In this document: positions 18,349 to 27,148 of the stretch, piece by piece | Layout: each line of letters starts with the position of its first letter | How positions within the stretch are numbered: position 1 is the first letter of the stretch | DNA from: Phycisphaerae bacterium | GTDB taxonomy: Bacteria; Planctomycetota; Phycisphaerae; Phycisphaerales; Phycisphaeraceae | Direction: 5' to 3' | Assembly (NCBI GenBank): GCA_030425705.1 | Contig: JAUHZU010000002.1 | Location: 186,001-250,000 of the forward strand | DNA length: 64,000 nucleotides | Translations under genes and position numbers: made by a program | The notes under the pieces: model-generated | What the model was told of the DNA's origin: nothing | The model's database searches: none | The model's input: only the letters and a program-made list of their open reading frames with translations

Positions 18349-20028
18349 ATGTGTGGAATCTACGGCGGACATCCCGGACTGCTCGCGGCCGATGCCGGGG
18401 AACGCCTGCGCCACCGCGGGCCCGACCAGCAGGGCTGCATCGACACTATCGCCCCCGGTGGCCAGCCGCTCCGCCTCGGGCAGACCCGGCTGAGCATCGT
18501 CGATCGGCACGATGTCCCCGTCCCGCTCACCCTCGGCGACGCGACGATCGTCTACAACGGCGAGGTCTACAACTGGCGCGCGCTCCGCGACCAGCTCGAG
18601 GCCCTCGGCCACCGCTTCACCACGCAGACCGACACCGAGGTCGTGCTCGCGGCCTACCTCGCGTGGGGGCCCGGCTGCCTCGAGCGGTTCAACGGCATGT
18701 TCGCCTTTGCCGTCCACCGGGGCGACACGCTCTTCCTTGCCCGCGACCGCATGGGCAAGAAGCCCCTGTTCGTGGTGCAGGACCGCGACGGCCGGCTCGC
18801 GTTCGCGTCGGAGGTCAAGGCGCTGGCCGACCTCGCCTACGCCCCGGACCCGGCCTGCGACCGGCTGGAGTTCTACTTCGACCAGGCCACCCCCTACACC
18901 GCCGCCGGCCGACCGGTCGTGAGCGTCTGCCCCGGCGAGACGCTGACTGTCTCGCTGAGTGACGGCACGTCGACGCGGCAGACCTGGTGGCGGATGCCCG
19001 ACGCCGACGCTGCCCTCGACGACGAGGGCGAAGCGCTCCGCCTGTTCCTGGACCTGTTCGCCGACGCGTGCGGGCTGCGTAAGCTCGCGGACGTGCCGGT
19101 GACGACGTTCCTCTCCGGCGGGATCGACTCGTCACTGATCCAGGCGGTGGTGAAATCCGAGCGGACCTACACCGTTCACTTTGAGGAGTACCGCGGGCGG
19201 ATCGACGAGCGGCCGTACGTGCGCGAGCTGGCCGACCGGCTGGGCTTTGATGCGCAGGTCGTGGTGCCGACGCGCGACGACCTGGTCGAGCACCTGGACA
19301 CGATCGCGCGGTCGATCGAGTCGCCGGTGGGCAGCTTCAGTCTGCTGCCGTTGTTCATGCTGTCGCGTGCGGCGCGGGCGGACGGGTTCGAGGTCGGACT
19401 GTCGGGCGAGGGCGCGGACGAGTTGTTCGGCGGGTACCACCGCACGGGCGTGCTGCTGCGGGAGGAGGCGTGGATCGAGCGCGAGTCGTCGGGGGCCTAC
19501 GGCCCGCTGGCGCGTCGGTACTTCGGGTCGGGGCTGGAGCGGTTCGCGCGCATGGCGTCGCGCGACGGGCTCGCCGGGGCCGTGGCGCTGGCGGCGCTGC
19601 TGCGCCCGCGCTGGCGTGAGGGGGCGTCGCTGTTGGAGAACATCACCCGGGTCGAGGCGGGCGTGTTCCTGCAGCCGCTGCTCGCGATGGCCGACCGCAT
19701 GAGCATGGCCAACGGGCTGGAGATGCGCAACCCCTTCCTCGACCACCGCCTGGTGGACCTGGCGTTCCGGCTGCACCCGTCCCTGAAGTTCCGCGACGGG
19801 CAGGGCAAGTGGCTGCTCCGCCGGGCGCTGCGCGAGCTGGTCGGCGGCGATCTGGGCGTCGTCACCCGGCGGGATAAGCACGGGCTGCCCGCGCCGGTCA
19901 ACCAATGGCTGTTCGAGGACGCCGGGCTTGGGCGGAAGCCCTGGAACGCGCTGGTCGCCGAGCGCGCGGCCGCGCAGCTCGTCGCGGCCGACGCGGGGCA
20001 GGCCCCCCGCCCGTGCGAGGCGCGGTAG
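18349..20028 (+). CDS. asnB: Glutamine-dependent asparagine synthetase homologue (glycan cluster 1)
   Basis: 559-aa class II amidotransferase fused to an ATP-dependent synthetase. Cys2 is the N-terminal nucleophile after Met removal; the glutaminase domain shows RHRGPDQ and YNGEVYN, and the PP-loop SGGIDSS is at 256-262 with LSGEGADELFGGYHR downstream. All key motifs are intact. As it heads a run of glycosyltransferase, methyltransferase and NeuB-like genes, it probably amidates a sugar acid or aglycone rather than making free asparagine, as in other polysaccharide clusters; this is inference. It ends seven bases before the next gene. Confidence 0.9.
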   Translation: MCGIYGGHPGLLAADAGERLRHRGPDQQGCIDTIAPGGQPLRLGQTRLSIVDRHDVPVPLTLGDATIVYNGEVYNWRALRDQLEALGHRFTTQTDTEVVLAAYLAWGPGCLERFNGMFAFAVHRGDTLFLARDRMGKKPLFVVQDRDGRLAFASEVKALADLAYAPDPACDRLEFYFDQATPYTAAGRPVVSVCPGETLTVSLSDGTSTRQTWWRMPDADAALDDEGEALRLFLDLFADACGLRKLADVPVTTFLSGGIDSSLIQAVVKSERTYTVHFEEYRGRIDERPYVRELADRLGFDAQVVVPTRDDLVEHLDTIARSIESPVGSFSLLPLFMLSRAARADGFEVGLSGEGADELFGGYHRTGVLLREEAWIERESSGAYGPLARRYFGSGLERFARMASRDGLAGAVALAALLRPRWREGASLLENITRVEAGVFLQPLLAMADRMSMANGLEMRNPFLDHRLVDLAFRLHPSLKFRDGQGKWLLRRALRELVGGDLGVVTRRDKHGLPAPVNQWLFEDAGLGRKPWNALVAERAAAQLVAADAGQAPRPCEAR

Positions 20029-20035
20029 CCCGGCC

Positions 20036-21346
20036 ATGAGCGCATCCCATGACACCCTCGCCTGCGTGTTCGCGCACAACAACGCGGCGCTGTTGCGCAA
20101 CTGCCTCGCGTCAATCCGCCGCTACTTCCCCGGCATGCCGGTGCTGGTGCTGGACGACGCCTCGACCGAGCCGGCGATGGGGCCGCTGCTGGACCGGCTC
20201 GACGCCGAGCGCGGCGTGAGCGTGCTGCGCGGCGCGGTCAAGCGGGGCGACCCGGCGCAGGCCTGGTCGGTCGATGGCGAGCCGGCGGACCTGAACCGCC
20301 CGAACCCGCTGCTGCGTGAGGACGAGCGGGAGCGGCTGCGCGATGCGTGCCGTGTGTGGTCGGCCGGGAGCCCGCCGGTCAGTCGGCACGGCTACTTCTA
20401 CCTGCACCAGAAGCTCGCGCTGCGGCTGGCGATCGCGCGCGGGTACCGGCACGCGTGGTTTATCGAAGGGGACATGCAGCTCGTGGCCGGCGACGACGGC
20501 TGGCTCGCCGCACGCCTGGCGAAGCTGGAGCGGGACCCGGCGATGTGCCAGCTCGCGGTGCAGTTCCTGCTCCGGCCCGGGCGGTTTGATTTCCGCGCGC
20601 TGCCCGACGCCGGCCTTTACCAGCCGCCGCGCAGCTACAACACCAGCGGCCTGTTCCCGCTGGAGCGCCTGCGCGGACGGCCGGAGCTGGTCGACGCGGT
20701 CTGCGACGAGGCCCCGGCCGGGAACCTGCGCACGACCTCGTACCGGTGGAGCCGGCTGGGCGCGCGCTGCGGGTTCGATGCGTACCCGGTGCAGGCGCAC
20801 GTGCCATGGCCGGAGGTGTTCCACGACGGGACGGTGGCGTTGCCGGCCGAGACGCCGGCGATCCAACCGCTTACCGGGCGAGCGCTCGAGGCGTGGGCGA
20901 CGCGCGACATCACCGTCCCGCCGTTCGCCGAGTACTTCCTGACGCTGAACTACAAGACGCCGGTCCCCGGCCCGCCGTGGTGGTACAACCGCGCATTCAC
21001 CGAGCGGTACCTGGACCTATGCCTCGCCCACGAGCGGGCCGACCGCGCGGCGGAGACGGACATCGTGCGATGGCCGGCGGGCGACCCCGCGCATCCGCCG
21101 GCCCACTACTGGTCGCCCGCGCCCGGCGAGCCCGATGCCGCGAGTGCTGATGCCCCCGCCCCCGCCCCGCCGCCCCGGCTGCGCGACCGGCTGCGTTGGT
21201 TCAAGCCGTTGGTCTGGGCGTTCGCCGGCTGCAAGCTTGCTCGGCTGCGGGCCAAGCGCCGGCGCTACCGCGCGTTCTGCAGGCGCGTCGCGCGCGAGCG
21301 CGAACGGGTGCTGAGCGGTGCGTATCCGGCGGGTGATGGGCATTGA
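20036..21346 (+). CDS. Family 2-like (GT-A) glycosyltransferase
   Basis: 436-aa putative glycosyltransferase. The N-terminus is a GT-A nucleotide-sugar fold: LACVFAHNNAALLRNCLASI, VLVLDDAST and HAWFIEGDMQL, where EGD occupies the place of the DxD metal motif. The rest is divergent and no exact subfamily was recognised. A basic C-terminal region (DRLRWFKPLVWAFAGCKLAR) may contact the membrane. The ATG at 20036 lies just after the asnB stop. It overlaps the downstream methyltransferase start. Substrate and acceptor are unknown. Confidence 0.68.
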   Translation: MSASHDTLACVFAHNNAALLRNCLASIRRYFPGMPVLVLDDASTEPAMGPLLDRLDAERGVSVLRGAVKRGDPAQAWSVDGEPADLNRPNPLLREDERERLRDACRVWSAGSPPVSRHGYFYLHQKLALRLAIARGYRHAWFIEGDMQLVAGDDGWLAARLAKLERDPAMCQLAVQFLLRPGRFDFRALPDAGLYQPPRSYNTSGLFPLERLRGRPELVDAVCDEAPAGNLRTTSYRWSRLGARCGFDAYPVQAHVPWPEVFHDGTVALPAETPAIQPLTGRALEAWATRDITVPPFAEYFLTLNYKTPVPGPPWWYNRAFTERYLDLCLAHERADRAAETDIVRWPAGDPAHPPAHYWSPAPGEPDAASADAPAPAPPPRLRDRLRWFKPLVWAFAGCKLARLRAKRRRYRAFCRRVARERERVLSGAYPAGDGH

Positions 21347-22271
21347 GTTACGACGGGTTGCCCGCGCGGGCGGGGCCCCGGATAATCCCCGCTTGGCCGA
21401 GACACACTACGACGTCCCGACGCACTACGACCTGGTGGCCTCGCCGTGCTGGTGCGGCTGCACCGCGTCACGCGTCATCGCCGAGCGCGACCGCTACGGC
21501 CAGCCGCTCACCACCGTGATGTGCCGGGCCTGCGGGACGCTGCGGCTGGACCCCTACCTCACGCCCGAGGACGCCGGCCGATACTACGCCGACGACTACC
21601 TCCGGCCCGGCTACAACCAGGGCTTTGCCGAGCGCTTCGCCGACCGCGCGAACGAGCAGCAACACCTCCGCCCGCTGGCGGACCGGCTCGCGCCCGGCAG
21701 CGCGGTGCTGGACTTCGGCTGCGGCTGCGGCGGCGTCACCCACGGGCTCATCGAGATGGGCCACCGGGTCTACGGCACGGACCTGAGCGAGGCCGCGCTG
21801 GACTACGCGCTCGGCACCGGCCTGCTCCCTCACGCGCCCGGCCAACGGTACGACGCGGTTGTCACCTACCACAGCGTCGAGCACCACGTCGACCCCAACC
21901 AGACGCTCGGCGAGATGGCGGCGCTGCTCAAGGACGGCGGGCTGCTTTGCATCGCCGTGCCCCTCATCAACCGCATCGTCGCGGGGGCCCGGCCCAGCGG
22001 GATCGTCGGCGAGCTGTACTTCCCGCACCGCTGGTACTTCTCCGTCGACAACCTCGACGGCCTGCTCGGCCGGCTGGGCCTGGAGCGCGTGTGGTCTGAC
22101 TTTGAGACGACGAGCATCTACCGGAAGACCGGGCGGGCGACCGCCACACCACCCGGCGCGGGTGCGCGGTGGCGCGCCGCGGTGCGCCTCCGACTGATCA
22201 ACGCTTCGCCGACACTGTGCAGGCTGCCGGGCGTGGCACGCCTGCTGTGGCGGATGCGTAAGCTGGCGTAG
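21336..22271 (+). CDS. Class I SAM methyltransferase with zinc-ribbon N-terminus
   Basis: 311-aa methyltransferase. The N-terminal part has paired cysteines (SPCWCGC and MCRACG) typical of sugar C- or N-methyltransferases in polysaccharide clusters, followed by LDPYLTPED. The SAM-binding motif is VLDFGCGCGGVTHGL, with GTDLSE and a YHSVEHHVDP post-motif. The C-terminal tail is basic and probably membrane-associated. The ATG at 21336 overlaps the previous stop; a GTG at 21318 is an alternative. Probably methylates a sugar in the surface glycan made by this cluster. Confidence 0.82.
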   Translation: MGIELRRVARAGGAPDNPRLAETHYDVPTHYDLVASPCWCGCTASRVIAERDRYGQPLTTVMCRACGTLRLDPYLTPEDAGRYYADDYLRPGYNQGFAERFADRANEQQHLRPLADRLAPGSAVLDFGCGCGGVTHGLIEMGHRVYGTDLSEAALDYALGTGLLPHAPGQRYDAVVTYHSVEHHVDPNQTLGEMAALLKDGGLLCIAVPLINRIVAGARPSGIVGELYFPHRWYFSVDNLDGLLGRLGLERVWSDFETTSIYRKTGRATATPPGAGARWRAAVRLRLINASPTLCRLPGVARLLWRMRKLA

Positions 22272-22293
22272 CACAACCCGGCACTTGTATATC

Positions 22294-22337
22294 CTCACCC
22301 CCAACCCCTGATCCGCAACCCTAAACTCCCAACCCCC
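22294..22337 (+). repeat. Phased heptamer repeat abutting a glycosyltransferase start
   Basis: Six consecutive 7-nt units (four are NNNACCC, two degenerate) are followed by two C residues and the ATG at 22338. This is the same pattern as at atpD and padR. No purine-rich ribosome-binding site is present. Confidence 0.65.
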
Positions 22338-23612
22338 ATGCACCTCTGCCTCGTCACCGTCGCGATCCCCGACCCGTTCACCGGTGGCGGGGGCAACTGG
22401 ATGTCGTGCTACCTTGATCGGCTGGTCGGGGCGCATCGGCTGACGATGGTCGCGGTGGTGGGCAAGCACGCGTTCGACCCCGAGCGCGTCGCGCGGCTGC
22501 AGGCGCAGTGGGCCGAGCGCGGCGTCGAGGTGAAGACGGTGGGGTATGACGCGCAGACGGTGTCGCGCGGGCAGCGGGTGCGGGGCATGCTCGGGTGGGA
22601 TGACGCCGCATTGCTGCCGGACCTGGCGACGGCGGCGCGGGTGAAGCCGGTGGTCGAGGCGGTGGGCGCGGACATCGTGGTGGCGCAGTCGTGCGTGGCG
22701 GCGTGCTACGCGTCGTCGGTGTCTGGCGTGCCGAAGCTGGCAATCCAGGCGGAGGGGTACCACGTGAACCTGGTCACGCAGCACCGGTTCAACCCGCCGC
22801 CTGTAGGGGAACGCCCGCCAAGCTACGGTCTGAAGCAGCGTCGTCTGGCGTCGGCGACGGACGCGGCGGAGCGGCGGATGCTCGCGGGCTACGACCGGCT
22901 GGCGTACATGGGCCAGCACTACGTCGCGCGGGCGCACCGGCACGGACTGCAGCAGGCGGTGTTTGTCTCAACACCCGTGCCCGAGCCGGCGGCGCGTCGG
23001 CCCGTGCCGTTTGTCCGCGAGCCCGGCCGGCCGTTCACCGCGCTGCTCATCGGGCACCTGCACTCGACCAGCAACCGCACGCAGCTCCCGCTGCTGATCG
23101 ACGGGGTGCTGCCCGCGATGGACCGGCACTTTGCCGGGGTCGACTGGTGCATGCGGATTGTCGGCCGGCACGACAGCGTCGAGGACCGCTACCTCGCGCC
23201 GCTGCGCGACCACCCCAACGTCGACCTGGCCGGCCCGGTGTTCCCGCCCGACGGCGAGTTCCTCGGCTGTGACGCGCTGTTCGTGCCCGTGCCCGCGGAG
23301 ACCGGCTCACGCGTCCGCATCGTGCAGGGCTTCGCGTTCGGCTGCCCGGTCGTCGCGCACACCGCCAACGCCCTGGGCATCGCCGAGCTGGCGCACGGCG
23401 GCAACGTGCTCCTCAGCGGGACCGGCGACGGACTGGCCTCGCAGCTCCGGCGGCTGAACGACGACCCGGCGCTCGGCGACCGGCTGGGCACCGCGGGGCG
23501 GGCGGTCTACGACGCGTGCTACCGGCCGGGCTATGCGGCGGACCTGCTTGAGCACCTGCTCGCGGAGACCTGGGCGGCGTATCACAGCCGGCCGGTGTCG
23601 GGCTGGGCCTAG
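22338..23612 (+). CDS. GT-B glycosyltransferase (group 1-like)
   Basis: 424-aa putative glycosyltransferase. The N-terminal half begins with the strand MHLCLVTVAIPDPFTGGGG, usual for GT4 enzymes. The C-terminal half has FTALLIGHLHSTSNRTQLPLL, a PNVDLAGPVFPPDGEFL region and the nucleotide-sugar part IVQGFAFGCPVVAHTANALGI, with E in place of part of the usual EX7E motif. No transmembrane segment is visible. It sits in the middle of glycan cluster 1, after a methyltransferase and before the NeuB-like synthase. Donor and linkage are unknown. Confidence 0.8.
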   Translation: MHLCLVTVAIPDPFTGGGGNWMSCYLDRLVGAHRLTMVAVVGKHAFDPERVARLQAQWAERGVEVKTVGYDAQTVSRGQRVRGMLGWDDAALLPDLATAARVKPVVEAVGADIVVAQSCVAACYASSVSGVPKLAIQAEGYHVNLVTQHRFNPPPVGERPPSYGLKQRRLASATDAAERRMLAGYDRLAYMGQHYVARAHRHGLQQAVFVSTPVPEPAARRPVPFVREPGRPFTALLIGHLHSTSNRTQLPLLIDGVLPAMDRHFAGVDWCMRIVGRHDSVEDRYLAPLRDHPNVDLAGPVFPPDGEFLGCDALFVPVPAETGSRVRIVQGFAFGCPVVAHTANALGIAELAHGGNVLLSGTGDGLASQLRRLNDDPALGDRLGTAGRAVYDACYRPGYAADLLEHLLAETWAAYHSRPVSGWA

Positions 23613-23632
23613 CCAGCGGATATCATGCGGGC

Positions 23633-24631
23633 ATGACAGCCCACACGGTCCGGATCATCGCGGAGGTCGGGTCGGTCCACGACGGCAGCTTCGGCAACGC
23701 GCAGAAGCTGATCGAGTTGGCCGCGTCGGTCGGCGCGGACGCGGTCAAGTTCCAGACGCACCTGCCCGAGCACGAGACGCTGCGCGACGCGCCCTCGCCC
23801 AAGTACTTCAGCACCGAGGGGCGGTACGACTACTTCCGGCGGACGGGCTTCAGCGCGGACCAGTGGTCGCACCTGCGGCGGCACGCCGACGAGGCGGGCA
23901 TCGCGTTCCTGTCCTCGCCGTTCAGCGAGGCGGCGGTGGACCTGCTGGAGAAGGTCGGGGTGCCGCTGTACAAGGTGCCGTCGGGCGAGGTGACGAACCT
24001 GCCGCTGCTGGAGCGGGTCGCCGCGACGGGTAAGCCGGTGCTGTTGAGCAGCGGGATGAGCAGTTGGGCGGAGCTGGACGCGGCGGTGGCGGTGTTGGGC
24101 GACGGCACGGACCTGACGCTGATGCAGTGCACCTCGGCGTACCCGTGCCCGCCGGAGCGCGTCGGGCTCAACGTCATGCGCGCGATGGCGGAGCGGTACG
24201 GCCGACCCGTCGGGCTCAGCGACCACACGCTGGACGCGTTCAGCAGCTACGCGGCGGTGTCGTTGGGCGCGGGGGTCATCGAGAAGCACCTGACGTTCAG
24301 CCGGGCGATGTACGGCAGCGACGCGAAGCACTCGCTCGAGCCGCCGGCCTTCGCGGAGCTGGTGCGCGGGGTGCGCGCGATCGAGGCGATGCTCGCGCAC
24401 CCGGTCGACAAGGACGACCTGTCGCCCTACCGCGAGATGAAGGCGGTGTTTGAGAAATCGGTCGTGGTCAAGCGGCACATCTCCGGCGGGACGAAGATCA
24501 CCCGCGACATGCTCGACGTGCGCAAGCCCGGCACGGGCATCCCCGCCCGCGAGATCGGCCGGGTTGTCGGCCGGGTCGCGGCGCACTCGCTTGAGCCGGA
24601 CCACCTGCTGCGCGAAGGGGACCTGAAGTGA
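23633..24631 (+). CDS. NeuB-like N-acetylneuraminate (sialic-acid-type) synthase with SAF domain
   Basis: 332-aa enzyme that condenses phosphoenolpyruvate with an N-acetyl-mannosamine-like or 6-deoxy sugar to give a nonulosonic acid. Signatures are IIAEVGSVHDGS, DAVKFQTH, FLSSPFS, YKVPSGEVTNLPLL, LSSGM, MQCTSAYPCPPE, GLSDHT and GVIEKHLTFSR, followed by a C-terminal SAF/antifreeze-like domain (about 275-332) with ISGGTKITRDMLDVRKPGTGI. Cognate neuA (CMP transferase) and neuC genes are not in the window. It overlaps the next gene by four bases. Which nonulosonic acid is made cannot be decided from sequence alone. Confidence 0.9.
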   Translation: MTAHTVRIIAEVGSVHDGSFGNAQKLIELAASVGADAVKFQTHLPEHETLRDAPSPKYFSTEGRYDYFRRTGFSADQWSHLRRHADEAGIAFLSSPFSEAAVDLLEKVGVPLYKVPSGEVTNLPLLERVAATGKPVLLSSGMSSWAELDAAVAVLGDGTDLTLMQCTSAYPCPPERVGLNVMRAMAERYGRPVGLSDHTLDAFSSYAAVSLGAGVIEKHLTFSRAMYGSDAKHSLEPPAFAELVRGVRAIEAMLAHPVDKDDLSPYREMKAVFEKSVVVKRHISGGTKITRDMLDVRKPGTGIPAREIGRVVGRVAAHSLEPDHLLREGDLK

Positions 24632-25566
24632 CGGCGGTGATCGGCCACCAGCCCGGCGACACCGTGCGCGTCGCCTGCCGGCTGTGCGGCGGCACGGACC
24701 AGCGGGTGAAGCTCGCGATCGACCGGCCCGACCGGTTCGAGCGCGCCGCGGGCATCGCGGAGGCCGGCTACCGGCGGTACTGGCTGGACTGCACCGGCTG
24801 CGGGCTGCTCAACAACCACTACGAGCACGACCTCAGCGCGGTCTACGACAGCGACTACTACGACCCGGCCGTGGAGGGCGAGAGCGTGCGCGAGCGGTTT
24901 ACGCGCATCCTTGCGCTGCCCAACGCCGGCTCGGACAACTGGGCGCGGGTGCAGCGGGTTAACGCGTTTGTCTCGGCGTACCGCACGGCGTGGGCCGGCA
25001 CTACCCCGCCGGCGAGTGTGCTGGACATCGGCGCGGGCACGGGCATCTTCCTCTACCGCTATCTGGAGGCGTGCCCCGGCTGGTCGGCGACGGCGGTGGA
25101 GCCGGTGCCCCAGGCGTGCGAGCACCTCGCGTCGCTCGCGGGGGTCGCGGGCACGGACCCGGCCTGCACGGATGTACGCGCGGTGCGCGGGTTCTACCGG
25201 GCCGGCATGCCTGAGCTGGCCGGCGAGCGGTTCGGGCTGGTGACGCTCAACAAGGTGGTCGAGCACCTGCCCGATCCTGCGGCGCTGGTGCGCGACGCGG
25301 GCGAGGCGCTCTCGCCCGGCGGGGTGCTGTATGTCGAGGTGCCTGACAAGGCGACGGCAGACCACCGGCCGGCGGCGGACAACATCCTCGGGGCGCTGCA
25401 CTTCGCGTTGTTCGACGCGTCGACGCTCGCGCGGGTGTTCGACCGCGCGGGGCTGGCGACGCTGCAGGTCCAGCGGTACACCGAGCCGAGCGGGAAGATC
25501 ACGGTCAGCGGCTTCGCCTGCCGGGCCGGGGACTTCGCCGCGCGGTGCGCGTCGGGCGGCGCGTGA
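24628..25566 (+). CDS. SAM-dependent methyltransferase, glycan cluster 1
   Basis: 312-aa methyltransferase starting at a GTG that overlaps the neuB-like stop. The N-terminal zinc-binding cysteines are CRLCGG and DCTGCGL, as in sugar methyltransferases. The SAM motif is VLDIGAGTGIFLY, with LNKVVEHLPDPAAL and LSPGGVLYVEVPD downstream. The tight overlap indicates co-translation with the NeuB-like synthase, so its substrate may be a nonulosonic acid or an adjoining sugar. It is the last gene of the cluster and converges with a CPBP protease 10 bp away. Confidence 0.83.
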   Translation: MTAVIGHQPGDTVRVACRLCGGTDQRVKLAIDRPDRFERAAGIAEAGYRRYWLDCTGCGLLNNHYEHDLSAVYDSDYYDPAVEGESVRERFTRILALPNAGSDNWARVQRVNAFVSAYRTAWAGTTPPASVLDIGAGTGIFLYRYLEACPGWSATAVEPVPQACEHLASLAGVAGTDPACTDVRAVRGFYRAGMPELAGERFGLVTLNKVVEHLPDPAALVRDAGEALSPGGVLYVEVPDKATADHRPAADNILGALHFALFDASTLARVFDRAGLATLQVQRYTEPSGKITVSGFACRAGDFAARCASGGA

Positions 25567-25576
25567 CGCCGGTGCT

Positions 25577-26209
25577 TTACCCCGCCGGCACCATCAGGTG
25601 CTTGCTGAAGACCAGCACGTCGTAGAGCGTGTGGGTCGCGACGACCAGGCCGAAGCCCCGGCCGAGGTACACCGCCGCGAAGTACACGCCGGTGACAAAG
25701 TAGAACAGGAATCGGCCGGCATCGAAGGGGATGCCCTGCCCGAAGTGGATCAGCGCGAAGCCGACGGACGAGAGGACGACGGCGGCCCCGACGCAGACCT
25801 CTTCGGGGAGTGCCAGGATTTCTTTGGTGGCGATACCGATGACGGCGATGGCGATGAGGCGGAAGGCGAGCTCTTCGTAGACGCCCGCGCCGATCGAGAT
25901 GACCAGCGAGGCCTTCCACTGCTCGAAGGTGTCGGCGCTCGTGGCCGAGAGCAGGCCCGCGGGGTCGAGCGTGCCGGCGGCCGCGGCGTTGGGCTCGCGG
26001 AACAGCGCGCTGGTGAGGACAAACAGGGGCAGGGCGAGGACGACGGCCTCGAGCGCCATGGCGAGGTAGAGCTTCGGCTCGGGCCGCCAGGGGTCGGGCG
26101 TCGCCGGGTCGCGCCGCCGGACCAGGTGCATGCCCAGGAGGACGGCGGCGACGACGAGCGCGGGCAGGTGCCGGCCGGTGACGCCGAACAGGTCGAGGAA
26201 GTCGAGCAT
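25577..26209 (-). CDS. CPBP-family intramembrane metalloprotease
   Basis: Multi-pass membrane protein with the CPBP/CAAX-protease motifs: EELAFRLIA (EExxxR), ALIHFGQG and ATHTLYDVL with the two conserved histidines. The ATG at 26209 gives 210 aa, but the same frame continues to read as a good protein for about 45 codons upstream (TRWPLQSLYFLLPLLIIYEL, then GAATYLWDQGRQ), exactly as expected for the missing first transmembrane helix, with no ATG, GTG or TTG in that stretch. Either translation starts from a rare codon or the gene is frameshifted after an ATG at 26421. Active-site residues themselves are intact. Confidence 0.75.
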   Translation of the reverse strand: MLDFLDLFGVTGRHLPALVVAAVLLGMHLVRRRDPATPDPWRPEPKLYLAMALEAVVLALPLFVLTSALFREPNAAAAGTLDPAGLLSATSADTFEQWKASLVISIGAGVYEELAFRLIAIAVIGIATKEILALPEEVCVGAAVVLSSVGFALIHFGQGIPFDAGRFLFYFVTGVYFAAVYLGRGFGLVVATHTLYDVLVFSKHLMVPAG

Positions 26210-26453
26210 CAGCCGGTGGGCGGTGTGCTGGCGTCCCTGGTCCCAGAGGTAGGTGGCGGCGCCCAGCTCGTAGATGATGAGCAGCGGCAGGAGGAAGTAC
26301 AGCGACTGCAGCGGCCAGCGCGTGCGTTCCCAGTAGGACGTGATGGCGGGCGGGTGGGCGATGGCGGGCCACGGGCGGGGGAGCGGGCCGCGCGGCCGTC
26401 CGTGGTCGCGCGGGGTGGCATTATTGAGCAGCGGTCCGCGGCGGGCAATCGGC

Positions 26454-26969
26454 CTAGTACGTCAGGACCGCGTGGACGTCGCCGTCGATGCCGAGCTTGT
26501 CCCGGCCGTGGAGGAAGGTCAGCTCGATGAGCACGGTGACGCCGGCGATCTCCCCGCCGAGCTTGCGGACCAGGTCGCAGCAGGCCCGCATCGTCCCGCC
26601 GGTGGCGAGCAGGTCGTCGACCATGAGGACGGTCTGGCCCGGCTCGATGGCGTCGGTGTGGATCTCGAGGTTGTCCGAGCCGTACTCCAGCTCGTAGGCC
26701 ATGCTGTGGGTCTTGTAGGGCAGCTTGCCGGGCTTGCGGATGGGGACGAACCCGGCCGAGAGCGCCTGGGCGACGGCGGTGCCGAAGATGAACCCGCGGG
26801 ACTCGGCACCGCAGACAATGTCAACACCCAGGCCGCGGTAGGGGTTGGCCATGTGCTCGACCGCGAGGGCCAGCCCCGCCGGGTGGCGCAGCAGCGGCGA
26901 GATGTCTTTGAAGACAATGCCGGGCTTGGGGTAGTCGGCGACGTCGCGGATAAGGGTGTGCAGGTCCAT
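26454..26969 (-). CDS. apt: Adenine phosphoribosyltransferase
   Basis: 171-aa purine salvage enzyme that makes AMP from adenine and PRPP. It has the family N-terminal FKDISPLL, CGAESRGFIFG, RKPGKLPYKT, and the PRPP-binding motif VLMVDDLLATGGT. The ATG at 26969 gives the usual APRT length of about 170 aa; the ORF extension upstream is basic and Pro-rich without family similarity. Its stop lies 33 bp upstream of the candidate ATG of the CPBP gene on the same strand. Cytosolic, expected homodimer. Confidence 0.95.
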   Translation of the reverse strand: MDLHTLIRDVADYPKPGIVFKDISPLLRHPAGLALAVEHMANPYRGLGVDIVCGAESRGFIFGTAVAQALSAGFVPIRKPGKLPYKTHSMAYELEYGSDNLEIHTDAIEPGQTVLMVDDLLATGGTMRACCDLVRKLGGEIAGVTVLIELTFLHGRDKLGIDGDVHAVLTY

Positions 26970-27148
26970 GGGGGCGGGTCCGGGGCCTGTTTTGCAGGGA
27001 TTCGGGGGAAAGACTGTCGTGTCGGCTTTCCCGATCGATGCAGGTTGTACCATGAACCGTTCACCTCGGTCATGGATGCCGAGCCGGCTTGCCGATGGAC
27101 GGTAGGAATCGGAAACTAAAGCGCTCCTTCACACCCTAGGCCCTCTTC

